NCBI RefSeq assembly: GCF_002174305.1
Contig: NZ_MIJB01000024.1
Coordinates: 106,392-170,391 of the forward strand
Direction of reading: 5' to 3'
DNA: 64,000 nucleotides
DNA from: Aeromicrobium sp. PE09-221
Lineage (GTDB): Bacteria > Actinomycetota > Actinomycetes > Propionibacteriales > Nocardioidaceae
The notes under the pieces are model-generated. The model was not told the origin of the DNA. It made no database searches and saw only the letters and a program-made list of their open reading frames with translations. This document shows positions 34,478-44,672 of the stretch, in pieces (the stretch's first letter is position 1; every line of letters begins with the position of its first letter). Made by a program: the position numbers and the translations under genes.

Positions 34478-35218
34478 TCACCCTTCGGCGGGAGTCTCCT
34501 CGACCGGAGACTCCTCCGCGGGCGGGTCCTCGTCGTCCGGGGTCTCCTCCTCCGCTTCTTCGCTCGGCTCAGGCTCCGGCTCGGGTTCAGGTTCGGCGAG
34601 GCGGAACGAGGTCTCCCCCGGTTCGCCACCGAGGGTGCCGATCTGCACCGTGTAGTCACCCTGTCCCACAGGGGGCTCGCCGTCGCCGCAGGCGCTTCCG
34701 GAGTTCCGGCCGTTCCACGGCATGGAGGCCTGCACGGCCCACCCGGCGGGAACGGCGATGGGCTCGCTCAACAGCGGTTCACGGCAGACGGTCGAGTCGA
34801 AGACCGGTGAGCCGTCCGCCGCGATGATGACCAGGAGCTCGGCATCGGTCGGGTTGAGCACGCATCCCTCCCCGTCCACGGTCGAGACCAGCAGCTTCAT
34901 CTCGACATCCGCACCCCCGGGCTGGCCATCGGCGACCGACGGCACGATACGAACGTTCTCGGGCGTGCACGCGTCCTGGGGCGCCTGCATCGAGACCGGC
35001 ACGAGATCAGTCGGTTCCGGTTCCGGTTCCGGTTCCGGACTGGGGTCGGCTTCGGTCGGTGTGGCCGAGGGACTCGGCGACGCGGCCGGGGAATCGTCAC
35101 CCCGCTCCTGGGACCAGTTCCAGACCTGGATGGAGACCCAGGTCACGGCGATGAGGACCGTCACGAACAACAACCGACGGCGCCAGTAGATCGCGGCGGG
35201 CAAGGGTCCTCGTGGCAC
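34478..35218 (-). CDS. Single-pass membrane protein with Pro-Glu repeats, function unknown
   Basis: 246 residues. One membrane helix at about 15-34 ('LLFVTVLIAVTWVSIQVW'), then an exported part. The extracellular domain (about 75-205) has paired cysteines in 'DACTPENVRI', 'GEGCVLNPTD', 'TVCREPLLSE' and 'GSACGDGEPP'. Two low-complexity stretches of alternating Glu-Pro flank it. Gene position, between disA and mutY on the opposite strand, corresponds to mycobacterial Rv3587c. Role unknown, possibly cell-wall associated. Confidence 0.8.
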   Translation of the reverse strand: MPRGPLPAAIYWRRRLLFVTVLIAVTWVSIQVWNWSQERGDDSPAASPSPSATPTEADPSPEPEPEPEPTDLVPVSMQAPQDACTPENVRIVPSVADGQPGGADVEMKLLVSTVDGEGCVLNPTDAELLVIIAADGSPVFDSTVCREPLLSEPIAVPAGWAVQASMPWNGRNSGSACGDGEPPVGQGDYTVQIGTLGGEPGETSFRLAEPEPEPEPEPSEEAEEETPDDEDPPAEESPVEETPAEG

Positions 35219-35264
35219 GGTCCAACGCTACCGATCCGACCTGCCATGAAAGGATCGACGCGCC

Positions 35265-36149
35265 ATGACGACCTCCCTCCCGATGCTTCACGACCGAGTC
35301 ATCACCTGGTTCGCCGCCCATCGACGTGATCTGCCCTGGCGTGGTCGGGACGGCCGGCGCCCCGACCCGTGGGCCGTCATGGTCTCCGAGTTCATGTTGC
35401 AGCAGACCCCGGTGAGCCGTGTCCTGCCTGTCTTCGAGGCCTGGATGGAACGCTGGCCGACGCCCGCCGATCTCGCGGCCGCCAGCTCGGGGGACGCCAT
35501 CCGCGCCTGGGGACGACTCGGCTATCCCCGACGGGCACAGCGTCTGCACTCGGCCGCCATCGCGATCGCGACGGAGCACGGCGGCCGCGTGCCCGATGAC
35601 TACACCACGTTGAGGGAGCTTCCCGGCGTGGGCGACTACACGGCGGCCGCCATCGCCTCCTTCGCCTACGGACGCCGCCACGTCGTCTTGGACACCAATG
35701 TGCGCCGTGTGTTCACCCGCGTCATCGCAGGCGAGCAGTATCCGGCCAAGGCCGTGACCGCGGCGGAACGCACGCTGGCGGCCGACCTCCTCCCCGAGGA
35801 CGATGCCGACCTCTGGGCCGCCGCGACGATGGAGCTGGGCGCTCTCGTCTGCACGGCCCGGGCACCGCGCTGCGAGGCCTGCCCTGTCACTGATCTGTGC
35901 GCCTGGCGGGTGGCGGGTTACCCCGAGGGAGAGCAGCGGCCGACGGGCCAGGCCTGGGCGGGCACCGATCGTCAGGTGCGGGGCCGCCTCATGGCTGTGC
36001 TGCGCGATGCTCCCGGCCCGGTCCACAAGGCGACCCTCGACCTCGTCTGGGAGGACTCCGGGCAACGCGACCGATGTCTCGCCTCGCTCCTGGACGACGG
36101 ACTCGCCGTCCTCGTCGACGACGATCTCTTCGCCCTCCCGGGGCACTGA
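35265..36149 (+). CDS. mutY: A/G-specific adenine glycosylase MutY
   Basis: 294 residues. Removes adenine paired with 8-oxoguanine. Catalytic Glu42 is in 'SEFMLQQTPVSRV'. The helix-hairpin-helix is 'LPGVGDYTAAAIASFAYG', and the catalytic Asp lies in 'VVLDTNVRRVF'. The [4Fe-4S] cluster Cys residues are in 'VCTARAPRCEACPVTDLCAW'. The C-terminal NUDIX-like 8-oxoG domain is absent or very reduced, as in several actinobacterial MutY proteins. Confidence 0.95.
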   Translation: MTTSLPMLHDRVITWFAAHRRDLPWRGRDGRRPDPWAVMVSEFMLQQTPVSRVLPVFEAWMERWPTPADLAAASSGDAIRAWGRLGYPRRAQRLHSAAIAIATEHGGRVPDDYTTLRELPGVGDYTAAAIASFAYGRRHVVLDTNVRRVFTRVIAGEQYPAKAVTAAERTLAADLLPEDDADLWAAATMELGALVCTARAPRCEACPVTDLCAWRVAGYPEGEQRPTGQAWAGTDRQVRGRLMAVLRDAPGPVHKATLDLVWEDSGQRDRCLASLLDDGLAVLVDDDLFALPGH

Positions 36150-36158
36150 CGGAGACGA

Positions 36159-36190
36159 CGAGGCGGGCCCGGAATCCCGGACCCGCCTCG
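36159..36190. terminator. Bidirectional terminator between mutY and clpC
   Basis: CGAGGCGGGCCCGG and CCGGACCCGCCTCG form a 14-base stem with one mismatch around AATC, midway between two convergent genes, so it can serve both. Confidence 0.75.
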
Positions 36191-36207
36191 TTCAGCTCTG
36201 CTGAGCG

Positions 36208-38724
<2,517 letters not shown>

Positions 38725-38809
38725 GTCGTCCCCTCTGCTGGACTGTTCATTCAGTCTAGTGGCCAGGCGATGAGCCCGAACCGGCGTGTCCAGATGCTTA
38801 ACTCAACTG

Positions 38810-39844
38810 TCATCCAGCGCGCAGTGTTCCGCTGTTCGCCCTGGGCGGAATCACGGGCGCCTGTGGAACGCGGCTCTGGGCCACCGCCGCGGCACACAGA
38901 GCCATGCCGACGACGGCCAGCATGACACCGAGGGTCAGCTCCCGGCGCACCTCGGGGCCGATCGTGCTCGCCATCACCGCCACGGTCGCGAGCAGCAGCG
39001 CACCCATGAGGAGCGGCACCATCCCGAGTGCGCGCAGTCCGATCGCCCGGCCGCGCCGTCGTCTGCGGACGATCCCCGGCGGCGCCAAGACCAAGGTCCG
39101 GAGCGCCCGAACCTCGCGCACCGTCGTCCCGGCCAGGACGCAGCCCGTCAGCGCCACCCAGGCGATCACGGCGGGGAGGTTCGTGAAGCTCCAGCCCGCC
39201 AGACAGGTCAACAGGGCCCAACTGCCCAGGACGAGCGGGAACTCAGTCGACCGCGCTGCACGGTCCACGGCGTCGTAGCGTCCCAGTGGCGCCGACATGT
39301 CGCGCTCACCCGCGAAACCCGCGGCGCCTCGCACCCGCCCGATCAGCAGCAGCCCGACGACCGCGGCGGCAGCGGCGACCCACCACATGCCGGCGATCAG
39401 CGTGGCGGTCGTACGGCTGTCCTCGACGCGCTGCACCTGACGCTGCGCCAGATCCTCCGCGCTCTCCAGTTCGCGACCGCTCTGCACCGCGGCCACCTCG
39501 TCCGCGTGCACCCGTCCGGGGGCCACCCGCAGCTGGAGCCGCTCGGGAACATCGCTCGGACCGGTCTTCCGTTGCAGAGACGTGGCGACGAGCACCGGCT
39601 CGCCTCGCAGATCGGCCAGATAGGTCACCGGGGTGTCCCAGATATCCGTCAGCACCTCCTGGCTGCGTCCGACCTCGACGAGCCTGCCGCTCACCACCAC
39701 GGTCTCGTCGGCCCAGTGTTCATACAGCTCGAGCTCTCCCCGGGCGCGCTCGGCGCTCGCCGAGGCGACGGCGACCGGGCCCCAACCGACGAGCAGCGCG
39801 ACGATCGCGGTGATGCACCAGACGACGGTGGGGACGCGCCTCAC
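38810..39844 (-). CDS. Multi-helix membrane protein of unknown function
   Basis: 344 residues. One helix at the N-terminus ('VVWCITAIVALLVGWGPVAV'), an exported domain of about 120 residues, then at least five more helices between about 145 and 330. The pattern of a single helix, large extracytoplasmic loop and TM bundle resembles the actinobacterial Rv1825/DUF-type membrane proteins, but no family is certain. GTG at 39844 overlaps the uspA stop (GTGA), so it is translated together with uspA. Confidence 0.78.
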   Translation of the reverse strand: MRRVPTVVWCITAIVALLVGWGPVAVASASAERARGELELYEHWADETVVVSGRLVEVGRSQEVLTDIWDTPVTYLADLRGEPVLVATSLQRKTGPSDVPERLQLRVAPGRVHADEVAAVQSGRELESAEDLAQRQVQRVEDSRTTATLIAGMWWVAAAAAVVGLLLIGRVRGAAGFAGERDMSAPLGRYDAVDRAARSTEFPLVLGSWALLTCLAGWSFTNLPAVIAWVALTGCVLAGTTVREVRALRTLVLAPPGIVRRRRRGRAIGLRALGMVPLLMGALLLATVAVMASTIGPEVRRELTLGVMLAVVGMALCAAAVAQSRVPQAPVIPPRANSGTLRAG

Positions 39845-40236
39845 GGCTTGACGACGAGAACCGGCACCGGACTGTCGAGGACGACCCGCTGGACAACGCT
39901 GCCCATCAGGAGCTTGCCGACCGGCGAGCGCCGGCGCGAACCGATGACGAGCATCTCGGCATCGGACTCGGTCGACAGATCGATCAATGCCTGCGCGACA
40001 TCGCCTCCGGCGGCCACGACGTGCACCGAGTGCCGGATCTCCTCTCCGAGACCCTCGATGGCCCGAGCGACGCGCCCTCCCGCGTCGAGCCTCGCCGCCT
40101 CGACATCGCCGGTGAGGTCGTCGTCGAGGACGTGCAGTATCGCCAGATCGCCGCCGAGCCGGCGAGCCAGTTCGGCACCGGCACGCAGTGCCGCGTGACC
40201 TTCTGGTGAGTCGTGGTGAGCGACGGCGACGGTCAT
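39841..40236 (-). CDS. Universal stress protein UspA family
   Basis: 131 residues, one Usp domain. 'AVAHHDSPEGHAALRAGAEL' is the first strand and helix. The ATP-binding loop 'LVIGSRRRSPVGKLLMGSVV' has G-x2-...G-x9-G(S) spacing close to the nucleotide-binding form. It is divergent from tctC, a frequent neighbour of Tct transporters, and coupled to the downstream membrane protein gene. Confidence 0.88.
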   Translation of the reverse strand: MTVAVAHHDSPEGHAALRAGAELARRLGGDLAILHVLDDDLTGDVEAARLDAGGRVARAIEGLGEEIRHSVHVVAAGGDVAQALIDLSTESDAEMLVIGSRRRSPVGKLLMGSVVQRVVLDSPVPVLVVKP

Positions 40237-40332
40237 GAGTTTCCTCCCGAGCGAAGTACGTGCCCCCAGCGTACGAGCCAGTAGGCCGGGTCATGTCAGG
40301 ATAGTGTCCCACGCCACACTCCAGGGGGGCTT

Positions 40333-41322
40333 GTGTCCGCATTGCGTTGGGCCATCGGGCTGGTGCTCGCAGGGCTCGTCGGTTGGTTCGCCGTCGACGA
40401 GGCACGCGGCACGGGCGACGGGGCCCAAGCCCGTTCCTCACTCACCATCATCGCCCCGGCGGCTGCCGGCGGCGGATGGGATCTCGTCGCGCGCGAGATG
40501 CAGCAGGCCCTGCGCACCGACGGCATCGTCGGCAATGTGCAGGTCGTCAACGTCCCGGGAGCCGCGGGCACCATCGGCCTGTCCCAGCTGGCGCGGATGG
40601 ACGGCGACCCGACCACCATCATGGTCACGGGAACCGTCATGGTCGGGGGTATCGGTATGAGCGACTCCTCGACGACGCTGACCGAGGTCACCCCGGTCTC
40701 GCGGCTCGCGGAGGACTTCGAGGTCGTCGCGGTGCCGGCCGACTCCGACCTGGAGACCTTCGAGGACGTCGTCACCGCGTGGCAGGAGAATCCCACGATG
40801 CCGATCGGTGGCGGCTCGGCCGGCGGTATCGACCACATGATCGCGGCCCAGCTCGCCGAGGCAACCGGCGTGGGCGCCGCCGAGCTCCACTACACACCGC
40901 ATGCGGGCGGTGGCGAGCTGACGCTCTCGCTGCTGTCGGACGCGAGCGGGACCGTCGACGTCGGCATCAGCGGCTACAACGACTTCCGCGATCTGATAGA
41001 CGGCGGTCGTCTGCGCGCCGTCGCGGTCGTCGCGCCCGAGCCCCTTGAGGGAGTCGACGCCCCGACGATGATCGACCTCGGCTACCCGGAGGTCGACATG
41101 GTCAACTGGCGCGGCATCGTGGCGGCCCCGGGCATTACCGACGAGGAGCGCGACGAGCTGCTCGACATCGTCGAGGAGATGACGCAGACCACCTCCTGGG
41201 ACGAGGCCATCGAGCGCAACCGTTGGGAGGAGAGCTGGCAGGGCCCGGACGACTTCCGCGAGTTCCTGGTCGGCGAACAAGAGAGGATCGACGCGATCCT
41301 CGAGGAATTGGGGCTGTCATGA
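40333..41322 (+). CDS. tctC: Tricarboxylate transporter substrate-binding protein TctC
   Basis: 329 residues. An N-terminal signal anchor ('WAIGLVLAGLVGWFAVDEA') precedes a TctC/Bug-type binding fold: 'LTIIAPAAAGGGWDLVAREM', 'VVNVPGAAGTIGLSQLARM', 'IGGGSAGGIDHMIAAQLAEA' and 'VDVGISGYNDFRD'. It captures citrate-like tricarboxylates outside the cell. GTG 40333 is preceded by a GGGGGG ribosome site. Its stop overlaps the tctB start (ATGA). Confidence 0.92.
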   Translation: MSALRWAIGLVLAGLVGWFAVDEARGTGDGAQARSSLTIIAPAAAGGGWDLVAREMQQALRTDGIVGNVQVVNVPGAAGTIGLSQLARMDGDPTTIMVTGTVMVGGIGMSDSSTTLTEVTPVSRLAEDFEVVAVPADSDLETFEDVVTAWQENPTMPIGGGSAGGIDHMIAAQLAEATGVGAAELHYTPHAGGGELTLSLLSDASGTVDVGISGYNDFRDLIDGGRLRAVAVVAPEPLEGVDAPTMIDLGYPEVDMVNWRGIVAAPGITDEERDELLDIVEEMTQTTSWDEAIERNRWEESWQGPDDFREFLVGEQERIDAILEELGLS

Positions 41323-41843
41323 ACGAGCGGAGCGAGCAGGCGACGGGCGCCGAGCAGGCGCCGCGCGGTTGGTGGGCTGGACGTGGCGAGCTGGTCGTCG
41401 CGGCGCTGCTGATCGTGCTGGCCCTCGTCCTCGCCTACGGCAATCTGACGATGGACGTGGTCGGCGAGGGTGGCCTGCTGGGCCCCCAGGGCTTCGGCTG
41501 GCTGGTGGCCGCCGTCTGCGTCGCCGTCGCCGCATCGCTGACCATCAGCGCGTTCCGCAAACCCGAGGACGAGCGGCGGGTCGCGGCGGCCGAGGCGAAG
41601 GACACCAACTGGGGCGCCATGCTCTCCGCCTTCGCCGGGCTGCTCGCCTTCACCGCGCTCCTGGAGTTCCTCGGCTGGCTCGTCGCCGCCACGCTCCTCT
41701 TCGGGATGGTCGCGACCGCACTCGGCAACCGCCGTGTGCTGTGGAACCTCCTCGTGGGCTTCATCCTCGCGGGCGTGATCCAGATCGTCTTCGGTGGTGT
41801 TCTCGGACTGGCGCTGCCGGCCGGGCTGTTGGATCGGTGGTGA
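41319..41843 (+). CDS. tctB: Tricarboxylate transporter small membrane subunit TctB
   Basis: 174 residues with four predicted helices ('LVVAALLIVLALVLAYGNL', then 'GWLVAAVCVAVAASLTISAF', two more after residue 85). The layout matches TctB, the small integral subunit of the TTT transporter. ATG 41319 overlaps the tctC stop. tctA begins 4 bases after its stop. Confidence 0.9.
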   Translation: MNERSEQATGAEQAPRGWWAGRGELVVAALLIVLALVLAYGNLTMDVVGEGGLLGPQGFGWLVAAVCVAVAASLTISAFRKPEDERRVAAAEAKDTNWGAMLSAFAGLLAFTALLEFLGWLVAATLLFGMVATALGNRRVLWNLLVGFILAGVIQIVFGGVLGLALPAGLLDRW

Positions 41844-41847
41844 CGGC

Positions 41848-43353
41848 ATGGATCAGCTGATCAACCTCGCCGGAGGGTTCGGCGAGGTCTTCACCTGGCA
41901 GAACATGATCTGGGTGGTGGTGGGCGCCTTCCTCGGCACGGCGGTGGGCGTGATGCCCGGCCTCGGGTCGGCCATGGCCGTCGCGCTGCTGCTGCCGATG
42001 ACCTTCACGCTCGACCCGCTGGCCTCGCTCATCATGTTCAGCGGCATCTACTTCGGCGGGCTCTTCGGCGACTCCACCGCGGGCATCCTGATGAACACCC
42101 CCGGCAACTCCACCGCGATCGCGACGACCTTCGAGGGGCATCGCATGGCCCTCGCCGGACGGGCGCCACAGGCCCTCGCCACGTCGGCGATCGGCGCGTT
42201 CACGGGCGGCATGCTGGCGACGGTGCTCGTGGTGTTCTTCGCTCCGACGCTCGCCGAGCTGGCGACCAAGTTCGGCCCCGGTGAGTACTTCGCGCTCGCA
42301 CTGTTCGCCTTCGTGGCGATCTCGACGATCGTGTCGGAGTCGGCCGCACGGGGACTCGCCGCGCTCGGCTTCGGCCTCGCTCTCGCACTCGTCGGTATCG
42401 ACCAGTCCACCGGGTCGGCGAGGTACACCTTCGAGGTGCCGGCGCTGTTCGACGGCATCAGCATCGTCGTCATCACGGTCGCGATGCTGGCGATCGGCGA
42501 GGTCCTGCACGTCGCAAGCCGTCTCGGCCGGTCGAATGCCGCCGAACTCGTGCCCTCGCAGGGACGCCCATGGCTCACCCGGCCAGAGTTCTTCGAGGCC
42601 CTGCCGGCCTGGTTGCGGGGCAGCGCCTTCGGCATCCCCTTCGGCATCATCCCCGCTGGCGGGGCCGAGGTGCCTACCTTTCTTGCCTACGGCACCGAGC
42701 GGCGGTTGGACCGGCGGCGCGCCAAGCCGACCTTCGGCACCGGATCGATCCGCGGCGTGGCCGCCCCCGAGGCGGCCGGCAATGCGACCGCGGGCAGCGC
42801 CATGGGCGCTCTGCTGGCCCTGGGCCTGCCCACTTCAGCGACGGCAGCGCTACTGCTCGCGACCTTCCAGCAGTACGGCATGCAGCCCGGTCCCCTGCTG
42901 TTCGAGCGCAATGGCGAGATCGTCTGGGCGCTGCTCGCGAGCCTGTTCATCGCCATGATCGCACTGCTGATCCTCAACCTGCCCTTCGCGCCGCTATGGG
43001 CCAAGCTGCTGAAGATCCCGCAGGCGCATCTCTACGCGGGCATCACCGTGTTCGCGAGCCTCGGCGTGTACGCGACCAGTGCGAGCACCGTCGACCTGGC
43101 GATCATGTGTGCACTGGGCCTGCTGGGATTCGTCATGCGCCGTAATGACGTGCCCCTCGCGCCGATCCTCATCGCGGTCATCCTCGGTCCGCTCGCCGAG
43201 TACTCGCTGCGCGACGCGATGGCGAACTCGAACAACGATCCCCTCACACTGGTGAGCAGTCCGATCACGATCGGTCTCTACACCTTGCTGGTGCTCGGTG
43301 TCGTGTGGGCGTTCTGGCGTCGGACGCGGGAGTCGCGCGCCCAGGACTTCTGA
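41848..43353 (+). CDS. tctA: Tricarboxylate transporter large membrane subunit TctA
   Basis: 501 residues, about twelve helices. Signature motifs are 'GVMPGLGSAMAVALLLPMTF', 'LIMFSGIYFGGLFGDSTAGI', 'NTPGNSTAIATTFEGH' and the second repeat 'AAPEAAGNATAGSAMGALLA'. It forms the sodium- or proton-coupled channel with TctB. The tctCBA order is complete with no adjacent two-component tctDE. Confidence 0.95.
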   Translation: MDQLINLAGGFGEVFTWQNMIWVVVGAFLGTAVGVMPGLGSAMAVALLLPMTFTLDPLASLIMFSGIYFGGLFGDSTAGILMNTPGNSTAIATTFEGHRMALAGRAPQALATSAIGAFTGGMLATVLVVFFAPTLAELATKFGPGEYFALALFAFVAISTIVSESAARGLAALGFGLALALVGIDQSTGSARYTFEVPALFDGISIVVITVAMLAIGEVLHVASRLGRSNAAELVPSQGRPWLTRPEFFEALPAWLRGSAFGIPFGIIPAGGAEVPTFLAYGTERRLDRRRAKPTFGTGSIRGVAAPEAAGNATAGSAMGALLALGLPTSATAALLLATFQQYGMQPGPLLFERNGEIVWALLASLFIAMIALLILNLPFAPLWAKLLKIPQAHLYAGITVFASLGVYATSASTVDLAIMCALGLLGFVMRRNDVPLAPILIAVILGPLAEYSLRDAMANSNNDPLTLVSSPITIGLYTLLVLGVVWAFWRRTRESRAQDF

Positions 43354-43361
43354 CTCCGGCG

Positions 43362-43410
43362 GGAGCGGTAGGCCGTCAACCTCATCGGGACGGACAGGTT
43401 GATGACGCAC
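43362..43410 (+). repeat. Dispersed intergenic palindromic repeat, copy 3
   Basis: Starts GAGCGGTA, then CCGTCAACCTCATCGG, then GGACAGG, then TTGATGACGCACCTC. It shares the blocks and their order with copies 1 and 2 and can fold as TCAACCT/AGGTTGA. Located 9 bases after tctA, where it could end the transcript. Confidence 0.6.
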
Positions 43411-43517
43411 CTCTGTGCGGGCTCATCCATGATTCCTCCTCATGTTCGGCCCGCACGCCATACGGGGCCTGTGGACAATCGTTCGCGTGTTCTGTGTTCC
43501 GCGTCGAAGCTGAGCCC

Positions 43518-43955
43518 ATGCCACTTCTTCGTGCCCTACCTTCAACCGTTCACTCACAAGCCGAGTTATTGCGCCTCTGGCGTCGGCTGCTGAGGGGCGG
43601 GCGTGAGCCATCGGCTTGTGTGAAATGCCTGTTTATCGCCCGTGACGGCCGGACGGTACGCACACTGGTAAGCCTCATGGATGTCACGGGTCCGCTGACC
43701 CCGGAGCGCTCGATGACGTTCGCGGACTGGCTCATCGATCTGGTCGATCATGAGCCCACGTGGTGGCGGATCGGCTTCCTGCTGTGTCGTCCTGACGCCA
43801 GTCCGGTCAGTGAGGCCGACCTGGAGTGGGCAGCCACTGTGAGGGGCGCGACCCTGAAGGCGGGTGCGGGATGCGAGGTCATCCACCTCTGTGCGGGCGG
43901 CGATATCACGCCGTTGCCCCTCGACGACCTTCCCACCAAGGTCTTCGGCTCTTGA
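43518..43955 (+). CDS. Hypothetical protein
   Basis: 145 residues, no family recognised. 'CVKCLFIARDGRTVRTLVSL' and 'WWRIGFLLCRPDASPVSEAD' suggest a small alpha/beta soluble protein with several cysteines. There is no signal peptide or membrane segment. ATG 43518 is chosen; upstream in-frame sequence runs into tctA. It lies between tctA and a toxin-antitoxin-like pair. Confidence 0.65.
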   Translation: MPLLRALPSTVHSQAELLRLWRRLLRGGREPSACVKCLFIARDGRTVRTLVSLMDVTGPLTPERSMTFADWLIDLVDHEPTWWRIGFLLCRPDASPVSEADLEWAATVRGATLKAGAGCEVIHLCAGGDITPLPLDDLPTKVFGS

Positions 43956-44055
43956 TCCTGGCCGCCCTCAACGGGGCCTCCACGCAGCTCGTCCAGTCGG
44001 ACCACACCACTCACGGAACGCAGCTGGGACCATCTCATTCTGTTGGACAAAGTAT

Positions 44056-44070
44056 TTATGTCTGTCATAA
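44056..44070. promoter_or_regulatory. Palindrome at the start codon of the TA-like pair
   Basis: TTATG-TCTGT-CATAA is a perfect 5-base inverted repeat that covers the ATG of the first gene, inside an AT-rich patch. Binding of the RHH partner here would fit toxin-antitoxin autoregulation. Inferred from symmetry and position. Confidence 0.3.
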
Positions 44071-44305
44071 TTAGAGTGACTCAGAACGGACGGAAGCACC
44101 GAATCGGCAACGCCCACATCCTCGCGGCCATGATGGACGCTGGCGAACTCGAGGTCGAAGATGGCGGGGATGCGTTGGTCTACATCGGCACCGATGACCG
44201 GGGGATCGACTTGTACATCATCGCGGCCCCGACAACCGCCGCCCTGGCGGCCTGGCGGTCATCCACTGCACACCGAACGAGTGGCGCAACAGGAGCAAGA
44301 CATGA
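44058..44305 (+). pseudogene. Frameshifted small gene upstream of RHH protein (toxin-like)
   Basis: The frame from ATG 44058 reads 'MSVIIRVTQNGRKHRIGNAH' through 'DDRGIDLYIIAAP' near 44230. The sensible continuation, 'DNRRPGGLAVIHCTPNEWRN', is in another frame and ends at TGA 44303-44305, overlapping the downstream ATG (ATGA). One missing C in the CCCC run at 44227-44230 would join them. The intact product would be about 82 residues. Together with the RHH gene it looks like a toxin-antitoxin or regulator pair. Family unknown. Could be a real mutation, slippage, or a sequencing error. Confidence 0.65.
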
Positions 44306-44607
44306 GCAAGATCGATCCGAAGGACTACATCGTCGGACCGGAGGCAGAGATCCGGAACGCCGGTCCCCACGAGGATATTCGGCTGCACGACGGTCGGCCC
44401 CTTGACGAGGACAGTGCCGAAGAGATCATCGAGAGGGTCAACCGCAAACGGGGTCGGCCATCGCTGACCGGCGTCGGCGCGCGCTCACCGCAGATCGCCG
44501 TTCGCGTGCCCGCCGACATCCGGGACAGACTGAAGGAACGGGCGGAGCGCGAGGGCAAGACGCTGTCGCAGCTCGCGCGGGAGGCACTGGAGTCCTACGC
44601 CTCGTAA
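44302..44607 (+). CDS. Ribbon-helix-helix protein, antitoxin-like
   Basis: 101 residues. The C-terminal 40 residues are an RHH DNA-binding domain ('QIAVRVPADIRDRLKERAER' and 'GKTLSQLAREALESYA'). The N-terminal part is acidic and flexible, with 'KRGRPSLTG' as a basic hook, as in many antitoxins. ATG 44302 overlaps the restored stop of the preceding broken gene. The CRISPR array begins 66 bases downstream. Confidence 0.8.
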   Translation: MSKIDPKDYIVGPEAEIRNAGPHEDIRLHDGRPLDEDSAEEIIERVNRKRGRPSLTGVGARSPQIAVRVPADIRDRLKERAEREGKTLSQLAREALESYAS

Positions 44608-44672
44608 AGTCGTCCCGAGTTCCGGCCGGTGCTCCCACCACGCCCATCCGCTGCTCGCAGCAAACGAGGTCG

